DNA of 64,000 nt from the NCBI GenBank assembly GCA_037953625.1, contig CM075656.1, positions 86,695,001 through 86,759,000 of the forward strand. The letters run 5' to 3'. The notes beneath the pieces are model-generated. The model did no database searches. It was not told the origin of the DNA and worked only from the letters and a program-made list of their open reading frames with translations. The stretch is from Crotalaria pallida (Eukaryota > Streptophyta > Magnoliopsida > Fabales > Fabaceae). Both the position numbers and the translations under genes were made by a program. Each line of letters starts with the position of its first letter. Positions within the stretch are counted from its first letter, which is position 1. This document shows positions 1 to 11,204 of the stretch, piece by piece.

Positions 1-33
1 CTCAATTGAGACTAGAGTATTATAGCAGCCTAC

Positions 34-3000
34 CCCATCCACTCCTGTCAGCAGCATCACGACATTCTACTCTGAACTTTGGTATATGGCTACGCACTTC
101 ACCAACAGTTTCTCTTTGCACCTCAGCAAGTGAAGGACTAATCTCAACTGAGCTGTAGTAAAATCAGGAGATCGATTAGAAGGTGATGGAGTATGCAAAC
201 AATACAGGTACACAAATATAAGCGCAGCCCACTACTCAACAAAAGAGTTAAAAACTGACTCCAACATCATAATTTGGTTTTACAATAAATATATATTACA
301 TCAACTGTCAAGGCACGTACGTGTAAGTCATACTGTTATAAACTTTTGCAGGAGCATTCAACATTATGTAATCCATTATACCCTTGGCACAAGTTCCTGA
401 TCCACCACCAATTTCATATATCTGATTGCAAATTAGATGATAATATCAACTATTGACTGACGTAACAAAAATTCATAGATTGTGTAAGTGAGATAAATTT
501 AGGATGCTTACTAAATTTTTGACAAAAAGAATTTGGGGCTATTAAAGAAAACATTAAAAAATGCTAGATAAAAATCAGGCACGAATCATTGTCATAAAGA
601 ACTGAAACTTTATCTAAGTGATTAAGTGTAGAATAGCAACATGATGCACGGCCCTCTTAGTCTAGCAGCTGGAATAAGCGAAACAATGTTTCCTTGGGCT
701 CTTGACAGTAGATTTTCAAGAAACGTAGGGAATTTGTGAGATTTAGATATAATTAGGTATGGTTATGCTAAGGCTCTTACGAGCTACGACTAGATATGTG
801 CGGGATTGAAGAAAAACTTGCCAAAACTATTTTGTTGTTTGAATCCATTGGAACTGACTTCTTGTATACATGATACAACAAAATAAGGTTACTTCCCCCT
901 TCAAGAAAGAAACTGCCCCAGGTTCTTAGGCATTAGTTTTGAGCTATGATATCCCATACTTCAATACTTATAAGTTACACCTAGTCAAAAGATTGTTCAT
1001 TCAGAACAAAAAATAACAATAAAAACTCAAACAAAATGTATAAGCACATGAACATGTACAGCAGTCTCCTAATATTCATAAGCATTTGTTCAAAAACATT
1101 TAGATGTGCATAAATGGCCGGAAGAACCGAGACTTAGAAACAATGAACACAAGCAAAAGAATTGCAGGGTGCTTACTTTTAGAGGAATAGAGAAGTTTGT
1201 GGTGCGCATGATGGCTTCAGCAATTGCATGGGCATACCAAGGCTACAATAGAAACAAATTTCAGAACATAAAAGAGCTCAACGCATTACATACATGATTA
1301 TATACATATGGGGGGACCATATCTAGTGAAGGAGTGTGTATTCTGCAAAGGTAAGCGGAGCAAATCTTGACCATACAACTAACATGGACTTAAAAGTTAC
1401 CCAACAGTCAAATGACCACTTAAAAAAGTCATTTTCAATTGTCTTCAAGTTCTAATCTTGACCACTCAAATAAAATGGTCAAGATGCACTTCTCCCACCT
1501 CTCATAATAACAAGATGTTATCACCTGATGTGTCCCTACATATATAATATAAGATTTCACAACTGTTTCAAGCACAAGAAATTAATTTAACTAAATGTTT
1601 CACTCTAAGATTATGGGCTGTGTATTTAGACTTGGGGTTTATTTTATTTGATGTCAATGGGTCTTATTTCAATGCACAATTTTTCCTTGTGTAGTTTTAG
1701 GGAGTGTAAATCCTAGTAAGATTAGGATAAAAAGTTATGTAGCTGAATGATCAACTTTATGAGCTAATTCTGAAAACTGGCTGTCATGTTTATGTGATGC
1801 CTATCACCTATGCTGATTTTGTTCTTGTTAACAATTTCAGCTTGGGTTACTTTGAATTTCTAACCTGTCAATATCTCATTCTCTTGCCAGACAGAATTAA
1901 ATATTCATTCCATTAAAACTATAGTTGGATCTTGCTTGAATTTTTCCCTAGACCCATCACCTTAACCTTAATGCCCCAAATTCATAAATATTGTTCACAG
2001 ACTAGAAAGACACACTAATTGATTCCTTAAACCATTTTATATTACTTGCAAGCACCTCTTGAGAAAAAAAGGTTGAACATGACCGCAACAATAACTCTAA
2101 TTCTCGTAAAAGGCTGAATGTTCATGAAAACAGAGAAACAACAAACTCTTGACTCAGTAAGTGATTATAACAATTTCTACCTTACCAAACTGAGAATTAT
2201 TAAAACCATATAAGCTTGAGTCATATTAATCAATATGTAGTGTACCTTAAAAAGCTCCACTGGCGTAAACCATGATATATCACTCTGCTTGTAAATATTA
2301 TCCAAGTATTGCATATAAGCTTTTCGGCCTGAAATATACCACCAACAATCCACCACGCTACTTTATTAGGAGAGATTATTCAAAAAATGTATAATTCAAC
2401 AATAAAATGTTCTCTGACTTCTTAGATTAACAGCAATCAACAAGCACTACAACTGATTTTGATAATACTAATAGTTTAGGAAAACCAGAGAATTGAGAAA
2501 ACTGTCTGAACTGAAATCATCCAAAGGTCTTCTTAGTGAGATGTTAAATTTCCTAAATTAATGAATCGTAACCAACAGTTAAAAAAATGGACAAAACTTA
2601 GTATAGATCCCTAGTTGCCGGTGGCGCTGTTAACGTGTAATTTTACTTTCTTACAACTCACTAATGAGGTGACTAAAAAGTGAGAAACATTATATTTTTC
2701 ACGTTTTTCGCTATAACGTCCTAAATATATAGTATTCTCCTAAAAAATAATGTGGATACTAAACAAAGAAAATATTAAATGAAAAAGTAAATACAGACAT
2801 TGTGTTGAGAACATTAAAAACTTTCTCTATCTAGTCTAGTAATTAGGATGGGGGATTTTGATGAAGATTTAGAATTATTAAAATATATTGATTGATGAAG
2901 AAAAGGGAGAACCTTGAAGATGATTGAAACGGATGGAATTGGGAAGAACGCCGACGGAGCGAGATCGTTGGGAGAAGTAGCCATGTTGAGGATGGTACAA

Positions 3001-3279
3001 AGCGGAATGAATGAAATCCCGAACCTGCTCAAATTCAGCAAATGCAATTCAATTGAAGGGATCATGAATTAAATAAGGAAATGAAGAGAGAGAGAGAGAG
3101 AGGAGAAGATGGATAGGGATTAGTTACGAGAATGGGGTGGTCGCGGACAATGTGAGCGGTGGAGTATAGAGCTTGGAATTGAGGATGAGGAGGAAGAGCA
3201 GCAGCACACACTTGATTTCGGAATCGCGCCAATCAGAAATCTCTCGGTTAGGTGAAGTAAGTATGAGAAAAAGAGAGAG

Positions 3280-3313
<34 letters not shown>

Positions 3314-3365
3314 TACCTTTGGTTTTGGAGGGTAGAGAAATAAGAGGAAGCCTTCGACTAAACAT
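34..3365 (-). CDS. DUF185/MidA-family SAM-dependent methyltransferase, N-terminal part (gene continues left of window)
   Basis: Seven exons with GT-AG borders can be joined in frame: 3317-3365, 3128-3210, 2913-3024, 2246-2328, 1177-1242, 321-421 and 34-152, about 204 codons; the last donor is at 33 and the rest lies outside. Exon 1 (MFSRRLPLISLPSKTK) looks like a mitochondrial presequence. Exons 3-4 give SALYHPQHGYFSQRS and WFTPVELFK, followed by AHAIAEAIM. Exon 6 carries the SAM-binding glycine motif EIGGGSGTCAKG, and exon 7 has the acidic strand SVEISPSLAEVQ. This order is that of the DUF185/MidA family; its animal and Dictyostelium members (NDUFAF7/MidA) assist mitochondrial complex I assembly. 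Whether this plant clade acts on the same substrate is inference. The exon 2 acceptor was chosen because the reading frame upstream of it contains a stop. The family call is firm from the motifs; the exact exon 1-2 junction is less certain. Confidence 0.85.
3283..3312. repeat. (GA)n microsatellite in intron 1 of the methyltransferase gene
   Basis: An uninterrupted GA run, which reads as a CT-rich tract on the coding strand, lies just downstream of the exon 1 donor. A shorter GA run lies at about 3087-3101 in intron 2. Confidence 0.9.
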
Positions 3366-3477
3366 AGTTCAACTGTTGAAGTTGAAGTTGAAAGAAGGAG
3401 GCTAGGTTCTACGGTGGTGAACTCAGCTAACACTGCTCAACACCCAGCACACTCCTAAACCCTGCCCTGCGTATCAG

Positions 3478-3799
3478 GCTATCTTTGGATATCTAATGAT
3501 AAATGGAGCGGAATGAAATGAGGTGGAGTGAAGTGGGGTGGAGTAGGATGGAATGGAACAAAATTCCTATTCCACTGTTTGGATATTTTATGATGGAATG
3601 GGAAAAAATTTGCATTCAATTGGATACACTCCAATTTGGAGGGGACAAAAATGAGAGGTTTTGGATGAAATGGAATGGATCTCATCCCATCATGTACCAT
3701 CCCACTCCATCACTCTTGGAACAATCCAAACAATGGAACCTGGTTTAATTTTATTTCATTCCACTCCATTCCATCCAATACCATCAATCCAAACATAGC
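3478..3799. mobile_element. Tourist-like (PIF/Harbinger-type) MITE, fold-back, GGAATG-rich
   Basis: The ends are inverted: left GGCTATCTTTGGAT and right ATCCAAACATAGC, flanked on both sides by TCA, a possible 3-bp target duplication. The arms carry GGAATG/CATTCC repeats, so the whole 320 bp can fold back. The duplicated block at 5060-5245 continues across this point without the element. The terminus resembles Tourist-like MITEs, but TCA is not the usual TTA/TAA target, so the superfamily call is tentative. Confidence 0.65.
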
Positions 3800-3854
3800 T
3801 CAAGGGTTTTGGTCTGCTTTGCCTCATTGTTTTCTTTCCCTCTCCTTAAAATAT

Positions 3855-4046
3855 AGGAGTATTTTTTTTTTCTGTACTTGCGCCAAGAGCAACTTTAATA
3901 CCAGGGAATCTTAGAGACTAATCCGCGTGGCTGGCTCTTCCAGCGAGATGTTTTTAGTGGGAATCGAACTCGGGGTTACTAACACCCATGTCTCATTCCC
4001 AATATTTTAGTTGGGGCCTTACGCCAACTGAACCAAGCCCCGTTGG
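3855..4046 (-). mobile_element. tRNA-derived SINE, family A, copy 1
   Basis: It is the reverse complement of the SINEs at 4782 and 47124. A T-run at the left end is its poly(A) tail. Pol III box B is visible as GGAATCGAACTC on the plus strand and box A as CCAACTGAACCAAG. It is flanked by a 12-bp direct repeat, TCCTTAAAATAT (3843-3854 and 4047-4058). The duplicate at about 5223-5235 shows this site unoccupied. Confidence 0.85.
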
Positions 4047-4781
4047 TCCTTAAAATATTATTTTAACTACTTAACTGTTCCATAAAAAAATATATATATA
4101 ATTGGCCATTAATTATGCACCTCGCCGATCACACTTATTATAAAATATATTTAGTCGAATCACATATACTTAGTAATTAATTTTCTTAATTTTTTTAGAA
4201 AGTTACTATAATATTACAATTTAATTTTTCTAAATCTCTTTGAAAAGTTTACACTCAATAGTGAATAAAGTTAAAATAAAGTTAAAAATCTTCGAAACGT
4301 AACTTATAATAAAGAGGAGTAAATTTATGCTTATAAATAAACAAGGTATCACTGTATTGTTAGGGCAAAATGAAATAAAATCCTTTCATTCTCTCAATTT
4401 TTGTTCTTTACTTCTTCTATGTTTTAATTTCTTTTTCTTGACAATTGACATTCATATTTTTTATTTCATCCAATCACTCTGTAGTATTTCGTTCAGGTGA
4501 GAGAGATAAAGAATAAGTAATAGAAAATGAGTTATTGGATTATATAGGCTATGTAAATAAATGTAATGAAATAAGATTATGGTGATGAGATTGTTAAGTG
4601 GATGATGCTTCTTTCCCTTGTCTTGTTTGTGTTGTGGTAGTGTTTGATAAAATGCTTACTTGGTTGCACTGTCCTAGTGTAGTTGAAATCAATCAAAATA
4701 ATAACTTGATCAATGACTTGTTTATTCATGCTGCAACTGAAAAGCAAGAATCTAAGGCTCCCTTGTAGCAACTTTAAACTA

Positions 4782-4995
4782 TACCAACGAGGCTTGGTTC
4801 AGTTGGTGTAAGGCCCCAACTGAAATCTTGGGAATGGGACACGGGTGCTAGGAGTCCCGGGTTCGATTCCCACTAAAAACATCTCGCTGGGAGAGCCAGC
4901 CACGCAGCTTGCTCCGGATTAGTCTCAAGGGCTCCCTAGTATTAAGGGTGCTCTTGGAGATACTCGTGATTCCGCAAGGAATACGGACAAAAAAA
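4782..4995 (+). mobile_element. tRNA-derived SINE, family A, copy 2
   Basis: Box A-like GGTTCAGTTGGTGTAAGG and box B GGTTCGATTCCC lie near the 5' end, followed by a non-tRNA body and a short A-run. A 12-bp duplication AACTTTAAACTA flanks it (4770-4781 and 4996-5007). The paralogous stretch ending near 14456 carries this target sequence once, so the insertion is directly visible. Confidence 0.9.
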
Positions 4996-5059
4996 AACTT
5001 TAAACTACTCAATAGTCATGAGTAGTTGTTATCTTTTTTTAGAGAGGAAATGTGATCAG

Positions 5060-5245
5060 ATGAGAGGAAGTCTTCAACTAAACATAGTTCAACTGTTCAA
5101 TTCCGAGTTGAAGGGTTCATTACTGTGGTGAACTAACACTGCTCAACACCGAACACACACTCCTAAACCCTGCCCTGTGTATGAACTATGAAGGGTTTTG
5201 CCTGGTTGGTTTCTTTCTCTCACCTTAAAATATTAGTAGTATGGT
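5060..5245. repeat. Duplicated block, copy 2 fragment 1 (methyltransferase 5' region)
   Basis: It aligns with 3339-3477 joined to 3800-3860, including the sequence around the methyltransferase start codon and first exon. It lacks the MITE and SINE present in copy 1. No downstream exons follow, so it is a promoter/first-exon fragment and not a second gene. Confidence 0.8.
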
Positions 5246-5289
5246 ATTTATAGTAGTAAATTAAATTGTGTTTTAAAAAATACAAAAAA

Positions 5290-5290
<1 letters not shown>

Positions 5291-5318
<28 letters not shown>
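5291..5318 (+). repeat. Poly(G) tract of 28 G
   Basis: An uninterrupted run of 28 G follows a 7-A run. It could form a G-quadruplex, and its true length is prone to sequencing or assembly error. Confidence 0.85.
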
Positions 5319-5322
<4 letters not shown>

Positions 5323-6452
5323 ATTAATATCCTTTATGTTAAATAATTTTCGATTTCGGGATGTCGAAAAAAAATATACTTGCGATATATCTATGTCAAA
5401 AGTGTGTTTTGACTTGCTAGTGTTGGAAATGCACATTTTTTCCGTTTTCGACACTAGGGAAAAAAATGGGAAAAATTGAGAAAAGATAAAAATTTGCATT
5501 TCTAACACTAATGAGTTGAAAGTGTATTTTTTGTTGTGTCTGACATCTCAAAGTCATAAATTACATAACATAAAAAATATTTTTGTCTTTTATTTACATC
5601 ATGGGGGCGAAAATTAAATCTATAAAGTATCATCCTTATTTGGAAGAAAAAAAGTTGATTTGAGGATGCTGTTTTGTGGATACTAGTTTACCAAATTAAA
5701 AACTAAGTATTTCTTAATTATGCATAGTACATAATAAAAATATACAAATTGTTCTTTTTTTTTTATTCAAGTTGTTGTTTTAAATGTCACAGTGTGTAAA
5801 AAGTTACGTGAGTAACATAGTTGAAGTTATCTCATGGAAATTGATATACTAATTAGTTAGGGACTTAGGGGTACATGACCAATAAAGAATCAAAATTATT
5901 TTTGAGTAATAATAAACTTGATTTTTTTTTTTTTTTTTTTTGTGCAGAAATTTGATTTCTTATTACATTGTTAAGAAGTAATGAAATACTTGATTATAAA
6001 ACTTTGAAAATTATTTTGAATCTCACAAATACAGAAGAAAAAGTTTAGAATCGATTTCTTATATCATAGTAGGCCTCACATTCATATTTTGCCTTAAGGC
6101 ACCATAGGGATGCTTAATGGAGGCCATCAAATGTTCATTATCATACTTGAGCTTCACACGCATGTTGGTACCATTCTATATTTAGTATTCTGAAACAAAA
6201 CGTGACATTTTATGAACATTGGTATACTGATACTCTGATACAATGTGCATAGTTTATTTCTGATACAAAATGTGACATTTTATGAACATTGGTATACTGA
6301 TACTCTGATACAATGTGCATAGTTTATTTCTGATACAAAACGTGACATTTTATGAACATTGGTATTCTGCCTTGCCTTCGGGGAAAAGCCTTTCATGACA
6401 GTAACCTCAGCTGAGGGACTCCACAAAGCAAGAATATGCTTCCTTGACCCTT
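5319..6452. other. Intergenic DNA downstream of the alpha-glucosidase gene
   Basis: AT-rich sequence with long T-runs (5925-5941). I see no coding exons. Its right part holds the 70-bp tandem repeat and presumably the 3'UTR of the alpha-glucosidase gene. Confidence 0.6.
6189..6366. repeat. 70-bp tandem repeat, about 2.5 copies
   Basis: The unit containing GTGACATTTTATGAACATTG starts at 6202, 6272 and 6342, a 70-bp period with only one or two base differences between copies. It lies about 90-260 bp beyond the alpha-glucosidase stop codon, so it may fall in the 3'UTR. Confidence 0.9.
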
Positions 6453-9400
6453 CTACTTGATTTCAATTTCCAGCTTAAATTCCTTTCCAATAAAAAGTGA
6501 CAATTTTGTAACTTCTATAATAACAAACTCTGAGGAGCTATCAAACAGTGTCTTTACAACACTCTTCCTAGTTGAGTTTGTTATTATCCCCCGCACAATA
6601 TTCTCAGTCCCCGGATAATCAAGTTTATTTAATATCTTATCCTTATGTACCCCCAGGATAGTTACCTTATCTATGATCCACCCTTGGTCTAGAGCAAATC
6701 TTCCATTAGTGACCTTAGATGTAACAAAAATACTATTGTTGTATAATGTGCCATAAAATGTTACCAATGTCCACTTCTCATTCCCTCCTGATATGTCAAG
6801 TGCCTCGCCGTCATCCAAAAAGACTCGTCCAGAACTATTTTTGCTGCTACTAACAACAACCACGAGTTCAAATGCAGTCTTCCGGGCGGCTTCAGTTGTT
6901 GCAGCTTCTCCTTGCAAGGCTAAAATATTGCCCTCCCCAACATGCACATTTATGTGATCAGATGGTGCATGGAGAGTAACATACTTGCCTGATTCTGCGA
7001 TCACCGAATTTGAGACATTGAATAGGTCAAACCAGTTTCCTGCAGGAAAGTATGCATCAACAGTGGTTGCCCCGGATGCTAGCACAGGTGACACCAGAAC
7101 CCCTTTGCCTAGTAGAAACTGTGAATTTATTTCATATGTTGTGACATCCTCAGGGAATGAGAAGAAAAGGGGTCGAGCAATAGGTGTTCCTTTAACATGT
7201 GCTTCATACATTAGTGTGTAGAGATAAGGAAGGAGACGATACCGGAGGCCAAGCACTTTCCTTGCTGATGCAGCAACTGAATCCCAAAGGTAAAGCTCTT
7301 GCCGGATGGAATTTTTATCAGAATGATCTCTTGCAAAGGGATAAAAAGCCCCCAACTGCATGAAGGATCATAAAAAGAATTAGACATGTATAGTTGTATA
7401 TATTATACGTGCATTTCATTTCATTCTTTATTCTTACTTATTTACTACAAAACAAAAATCACAGCATTTTTCACATTTAATTTTTGCAATTTTCATAATT
7501 TTAGGCAAGCATGCTAATACTTAGTATTAGTAACTACTAACTAGCCATTTTTTTAGCCACTTATTTGAATACTAAGTAACAACCACATGTTCTTCTGCAG
7601 TTTTGAAATCATTATAGTCTTAGGAAATTATGTGACTAATTGGTATCATTCACCCGGTGAAAAGATTAATCTATACTACTGCATTTGAGGAGGGTCAATT
7701 CTACCTGAATCCAACGTCGGCAAAGTTCTTCAGTCGTATCTCCTGAGAAACCACATATATCTGCTCCAACCATTGGAATTCCAAATATTCCAAAATTCAA
7801 TATTGATGGTATTGAGTATGCCAAATCATTCCATGTAGCAGCATTATCTCCTGTCCAGTGTGCTGTATACTTACCAGAGCTAACAAAAGTTGATCTGCTG
7901 AGAATGAATGGCCTTTTACCAGTTATTTCAGTTAAAGCCTTGTTAGTTGTTTTTGATTCTAGGAGTCCATACATATTGTGGACATTATACTCAGTGATAT
8001 TACCAAAATGTAAAGATGTTGCTGGGACTGTTTTGTTTATAATAGGACGTAGTACTCCAGAATCGTTTATTTTGTAGGGAGGGTCGTCAAGATTAGAAGA
8101 TGGAATGGGAGGAGAAGAGATGAAATTAGATAATTCATTCATGTCTAGCCAAATGCCATCGAAAGGGACAAGATCCCGAAATAATTTGATTTCTTCACCC
8201 CAAAATGCTTGGCTATTTGGATTTAGAAAATCAGGGTAGTAAACTGGTCCAGGCCAAACTTCACCTAGATAATTGCCTTCATCTCTCTTTATGTAGACAT
8301 CAGCCTTCAAACCTCTAACATAGGTTGCATATGTCTCATTCACATTGATACCTGATTACAAAATTATCTTAAATCAATAAAGATGGAGTGAAGAGGGTCT
8401 TTTGGTATAAAGGAATTGCATAGTGATAGAATTAGATACCAGGATCCAAGATAAGCACATATTTCTGACTATTTTGGTGAAGAGTATCAAGAAATCTTCT
8501 CATCTCATCCAGTGGGAAGTTGACAGGATCAAGTGTGAAATCTTTATATGCATCCATGTAATCAATATCTGTCCATATAACTTCAAGGGGTATACCTGCT
8601 TTTGCATAATTGGTAACCACACTCTGGAGATCACTTACATTCTTGTAGCCCCATCGGCATTGATGGAAACCTTCACAAAAGAGATAACAACTATCTGGAT
8701 TAGCATTGGATGTAGACAGTGTTGATCAGCATCAATAAAAAGCAAATTTCAATTAATGTTAAATCTAAATGTCTGAGAAGAAAATGCACAAGATACACAT
8801 AGTAAAGTTACACCAATTCATCATTAATTCAATGAGGTAAAAAGTACTACATGTTTCAATGCAGCCATCTCCATGTTTCTTATCCAAGTCAAAAAAAATG
8901 AAAACATAGTAGCATGCTGCCTATGACTTACCAAAAGACCAATAAGGCATAGGAGCAGGTCTCCCAATGAATTCAGTGTACTGCTCCAACACCAGTTCAG
9001 GAGAGGATCCAGCAAAAAAGTACAGATCAAGAATCCCGCCTATCACCTTATAAGTAACACGATCACCGCCGTAAACAATGTCCATTCCATTGCTGTTAAG
9101 CAGCAACACACCATGTGTAGTGCCATCCTTCACTCTTCCATCTGGCGAAGCCGATCTCACGTCCAAGTAAAACGGATGAGAACCATAAAGGTTCAGGTCA
9201 AGGTTGGCACTACCAATGTCTGCATTCCACAAAGTAAAAGTTTGATTTGGCTGCAGCTTGAAGGAGCTCTTAGTATGCTCCCCAAAGCCATAAAGTGAGG
9301 ACCTATGTATAGGGAGGGAGGAAGAGAGTTGCAAGTACTGGTCCTCGAAGATGAGAAAGGTTGCAGGGTTTGAAGGGTCTGGAGCAGCATCGAAAAGGAC

Positions 9401-10080
9401 ATCGTTGGAGGATTTTCGAGAGATGGTGAAACCGAATGGGGTGGTGTTGTAAAGGGTGAAGATGAGGTCTGAGTTTGGAGTGGTGAGGGAGTATTTTTGC
9501 TGATTGATACAGTTGTTAGAACCTTGCTTGGTGTTGAGGGAGCGAAGAGGGTAATGAGAGAACTCAGAGGAGCCTCTAGGAATTATTTCTTGTGGGATTT
9601 CCCATCTTTGGTTGTTGGAGTCAGTGATTCTTACTCTTAATCTATCCTTGCTCTCAAAACTGCAATTCAGAATAACTGAAAACTAAGTCCCATGATTATG
9701 AAAATAAAATTGTTGATGTGACAAGAAGAGTATATGAATCTTATTTTTTTCAAAGATGGGACAGTTAAGTGGCATGAATATAAGTTAAGTTCAGGATATG
9801 ATGTAACAGCTGTTAGTTGTTACCTGGCAACAAGGCTGAGGTTTGTGATGTCAGGTCCAAAGACAGAAGAGGAGTTGATGAGGTTGAGGTTAGCAGTCAA
9901 AGATTGTCCTGAGGGATTATTGTTGACACTTGAGATTGTGTAGCCATAACCAACTACTGAATTTACTTCTGATGAAGAAGAATCTGCTACAGAGTAACAA
10001 GATATGAGATAAAAATAGAACCACAAGATTGGTGGTTGAGACAGAGTAGCTCTGTTTTCAGTCCTCCAACCCATGATCAT
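6453..10080 (-). CDS. GH31 alpha-glucosidase, secreted (complete, five exons)
   Basis: Exons 9824-10080, 8932-9659, 8440-8670, 7705-8351 and 6453-7355 join with GT-AG borders and consistent phases to about 921 residues, the usual length for plant GH31 apoplastic enzymes. After a hydrophobic N-terminal segment (FYFYLISCYSVAD, likely signal peptide) comes the N-terminal galactose-mutarotase-like domain, then the (beta/alpha)8 barrel. WLDMNELSNF carries the catalytic nucleophile Asp, and HWTGDNAATW carries the acid/base Asp. RPFILSRSTF and GADICGFSGDTTEELC are also typical. Several N-glycosylation sequons (NITEY, NKTVP, NETYA) fit secretion. The family hydrolyses terminal alpha-1,4-glucosidic bonds; the close relative alpha-xylosidase acts on xyloglucan. 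The residues around VGYGYTISSV and YGFGEHTKSSFK fit the alpha-glucosidase branch better, but this is judged by eye. An alternative start Met lies six bases downstream, at 10074. Confidence 0.93.
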
Positions 10081-10110
10081 GCTGCCACTTGCCTTAGTGT
10101 GTTAAATGTG

Positions 10111-10118
10111 CATATATG
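10111..10118 (-). promoter_or_regulatory. Possible TATA element of the alpha-glucosidase gene
   Basis: CATATATG lies about 35 bp upstream of the start codon. That spacing would leave almost no 5'UTR, so it may not be the functional TATA box. Confidence 0.25.
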
Positions 10119-10125
10119 GATGAGG

Positions 10126-11204
10126 TGGGGATAGAAAAAGATAGGCAGATAGCATATGAACTTATCAATGAGTATTGCTAATAAGTATCTAAAGACACTT
10201 GTTAAGATTACTTGATGCAGAAAAAATAAATCATAAGTTCATGTTCATTAGTTTAAAAAAAAAAAAAAAACTATATTTTTCAATAACTTTTATCTTACAA
10301 TTAATTTCTTAACAACTGTTTTAAGAACACTTGTTATCATATTCCTTTATTTAATTATTCATATACATTAATATTGAAGGTAGGCAAGGCAAGTTGATTG
10401 TGACCACTGACCACTAACCAGACAAGCAATAGCATTTGCTTTTGCCTTTGCTTTTGCCGTCAAACCAAGGTTTTCCAAACGGATCAGGACTTCTCATATT
10501 TATTACCCCTTCGTAATTGATATAGATTTAATATCCGTTCACACCGAATGCAAAACTTGTTTATTTGTATTTTTCATAACTTTTTATATAATATGAAATT
10601 TGTCAATCCAACTGTTGAATTATATGTTATTATCAAGTATATCAAGTCTATAAAATTTCACAAAATATAAAAATGATTTGATACTTCATCCGACTATTCT
10701 ATTTTAAAGAATAATACGTTATTTAAAATATATAAATATGAATTATTAGATTACATACTTATGAATCTCCGAATGATCTGAAATTTGGTATCTATGATCG
10801 TCATGATAATAATGGTTGAATTAACAAATTTCATAATATATAAAAAGTTACGTGAAGGTGTAAGTGACCAAATTTTACACCTGGTGTCAACGGTTGCTAA
10901 CTCGTTGATATAAGTCACCTACAAGATAATTCAAAATTATTAAAAGAAGTTAGTCATTGATATTAGTGATATTAAAATTAATAATATTTAATTTATCTTT
11001 TTTAAATTACTCCTATAATTATCATCTAAAATAGTAAGTGTATGATAGTTTTTATGAAAAAATATTAATATTATTGAAAATTTAAAAAAAAACTTATATA
11101 TATTAAAAAAACTGAAATAAAACAGAAAAAAAAAAGTTCATGAGAAAAGCTTTCATAAAGGATGGGAAAAAGTATTGTTTATTTGGATATGATGTTGTAT
11201 AATT
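10126..11204. other. Intergenic AT-rich DNA upstream of the alpha-glucosidase gene
   Basis: No exon, RNA gene or bounded transposon is visible. It presumably holds the promoter of the gene to its left. The right edge meets the duplicated fragment at 11205. Confidence 0.5.

Larger units (their letters stand above)
3339..4775. repeat. Duplicated block, copy 1 (5' end of methyltransferase gene plus upstream DNA)
   Basis: Apart from the MITE at 3478-3799 and the SINE at 3855-4046, this block matches, in order, 5060-5245, 11205-11250, 12316-12868 and 14220-14456. Recognisable shared stretches include the region around the methyltransferase start codon, the run ending CCTTAAAATAT, the piece around ATTAATTATGCA, the piece containing TAGTATTTCGTTCAGGTGAG, and the piece ending CTCCCTTGTAGCAACTTT. 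The 4050-4780 part has no coding potential that I can see. Confidence 0.75.

Noticed and set aside
4782..4880. tRNA gene at the A/B-box sequence
   Set aside because: The boxes belong to a SINE with target duplications; no cloverleaf with acceptor stem was found. The same holds for the other SINE copies.
5248..5508. 86-codon minus-strand frame with a poly-proline run
   Set aside because: The proline run is the 28-G tract; no support for a gene.
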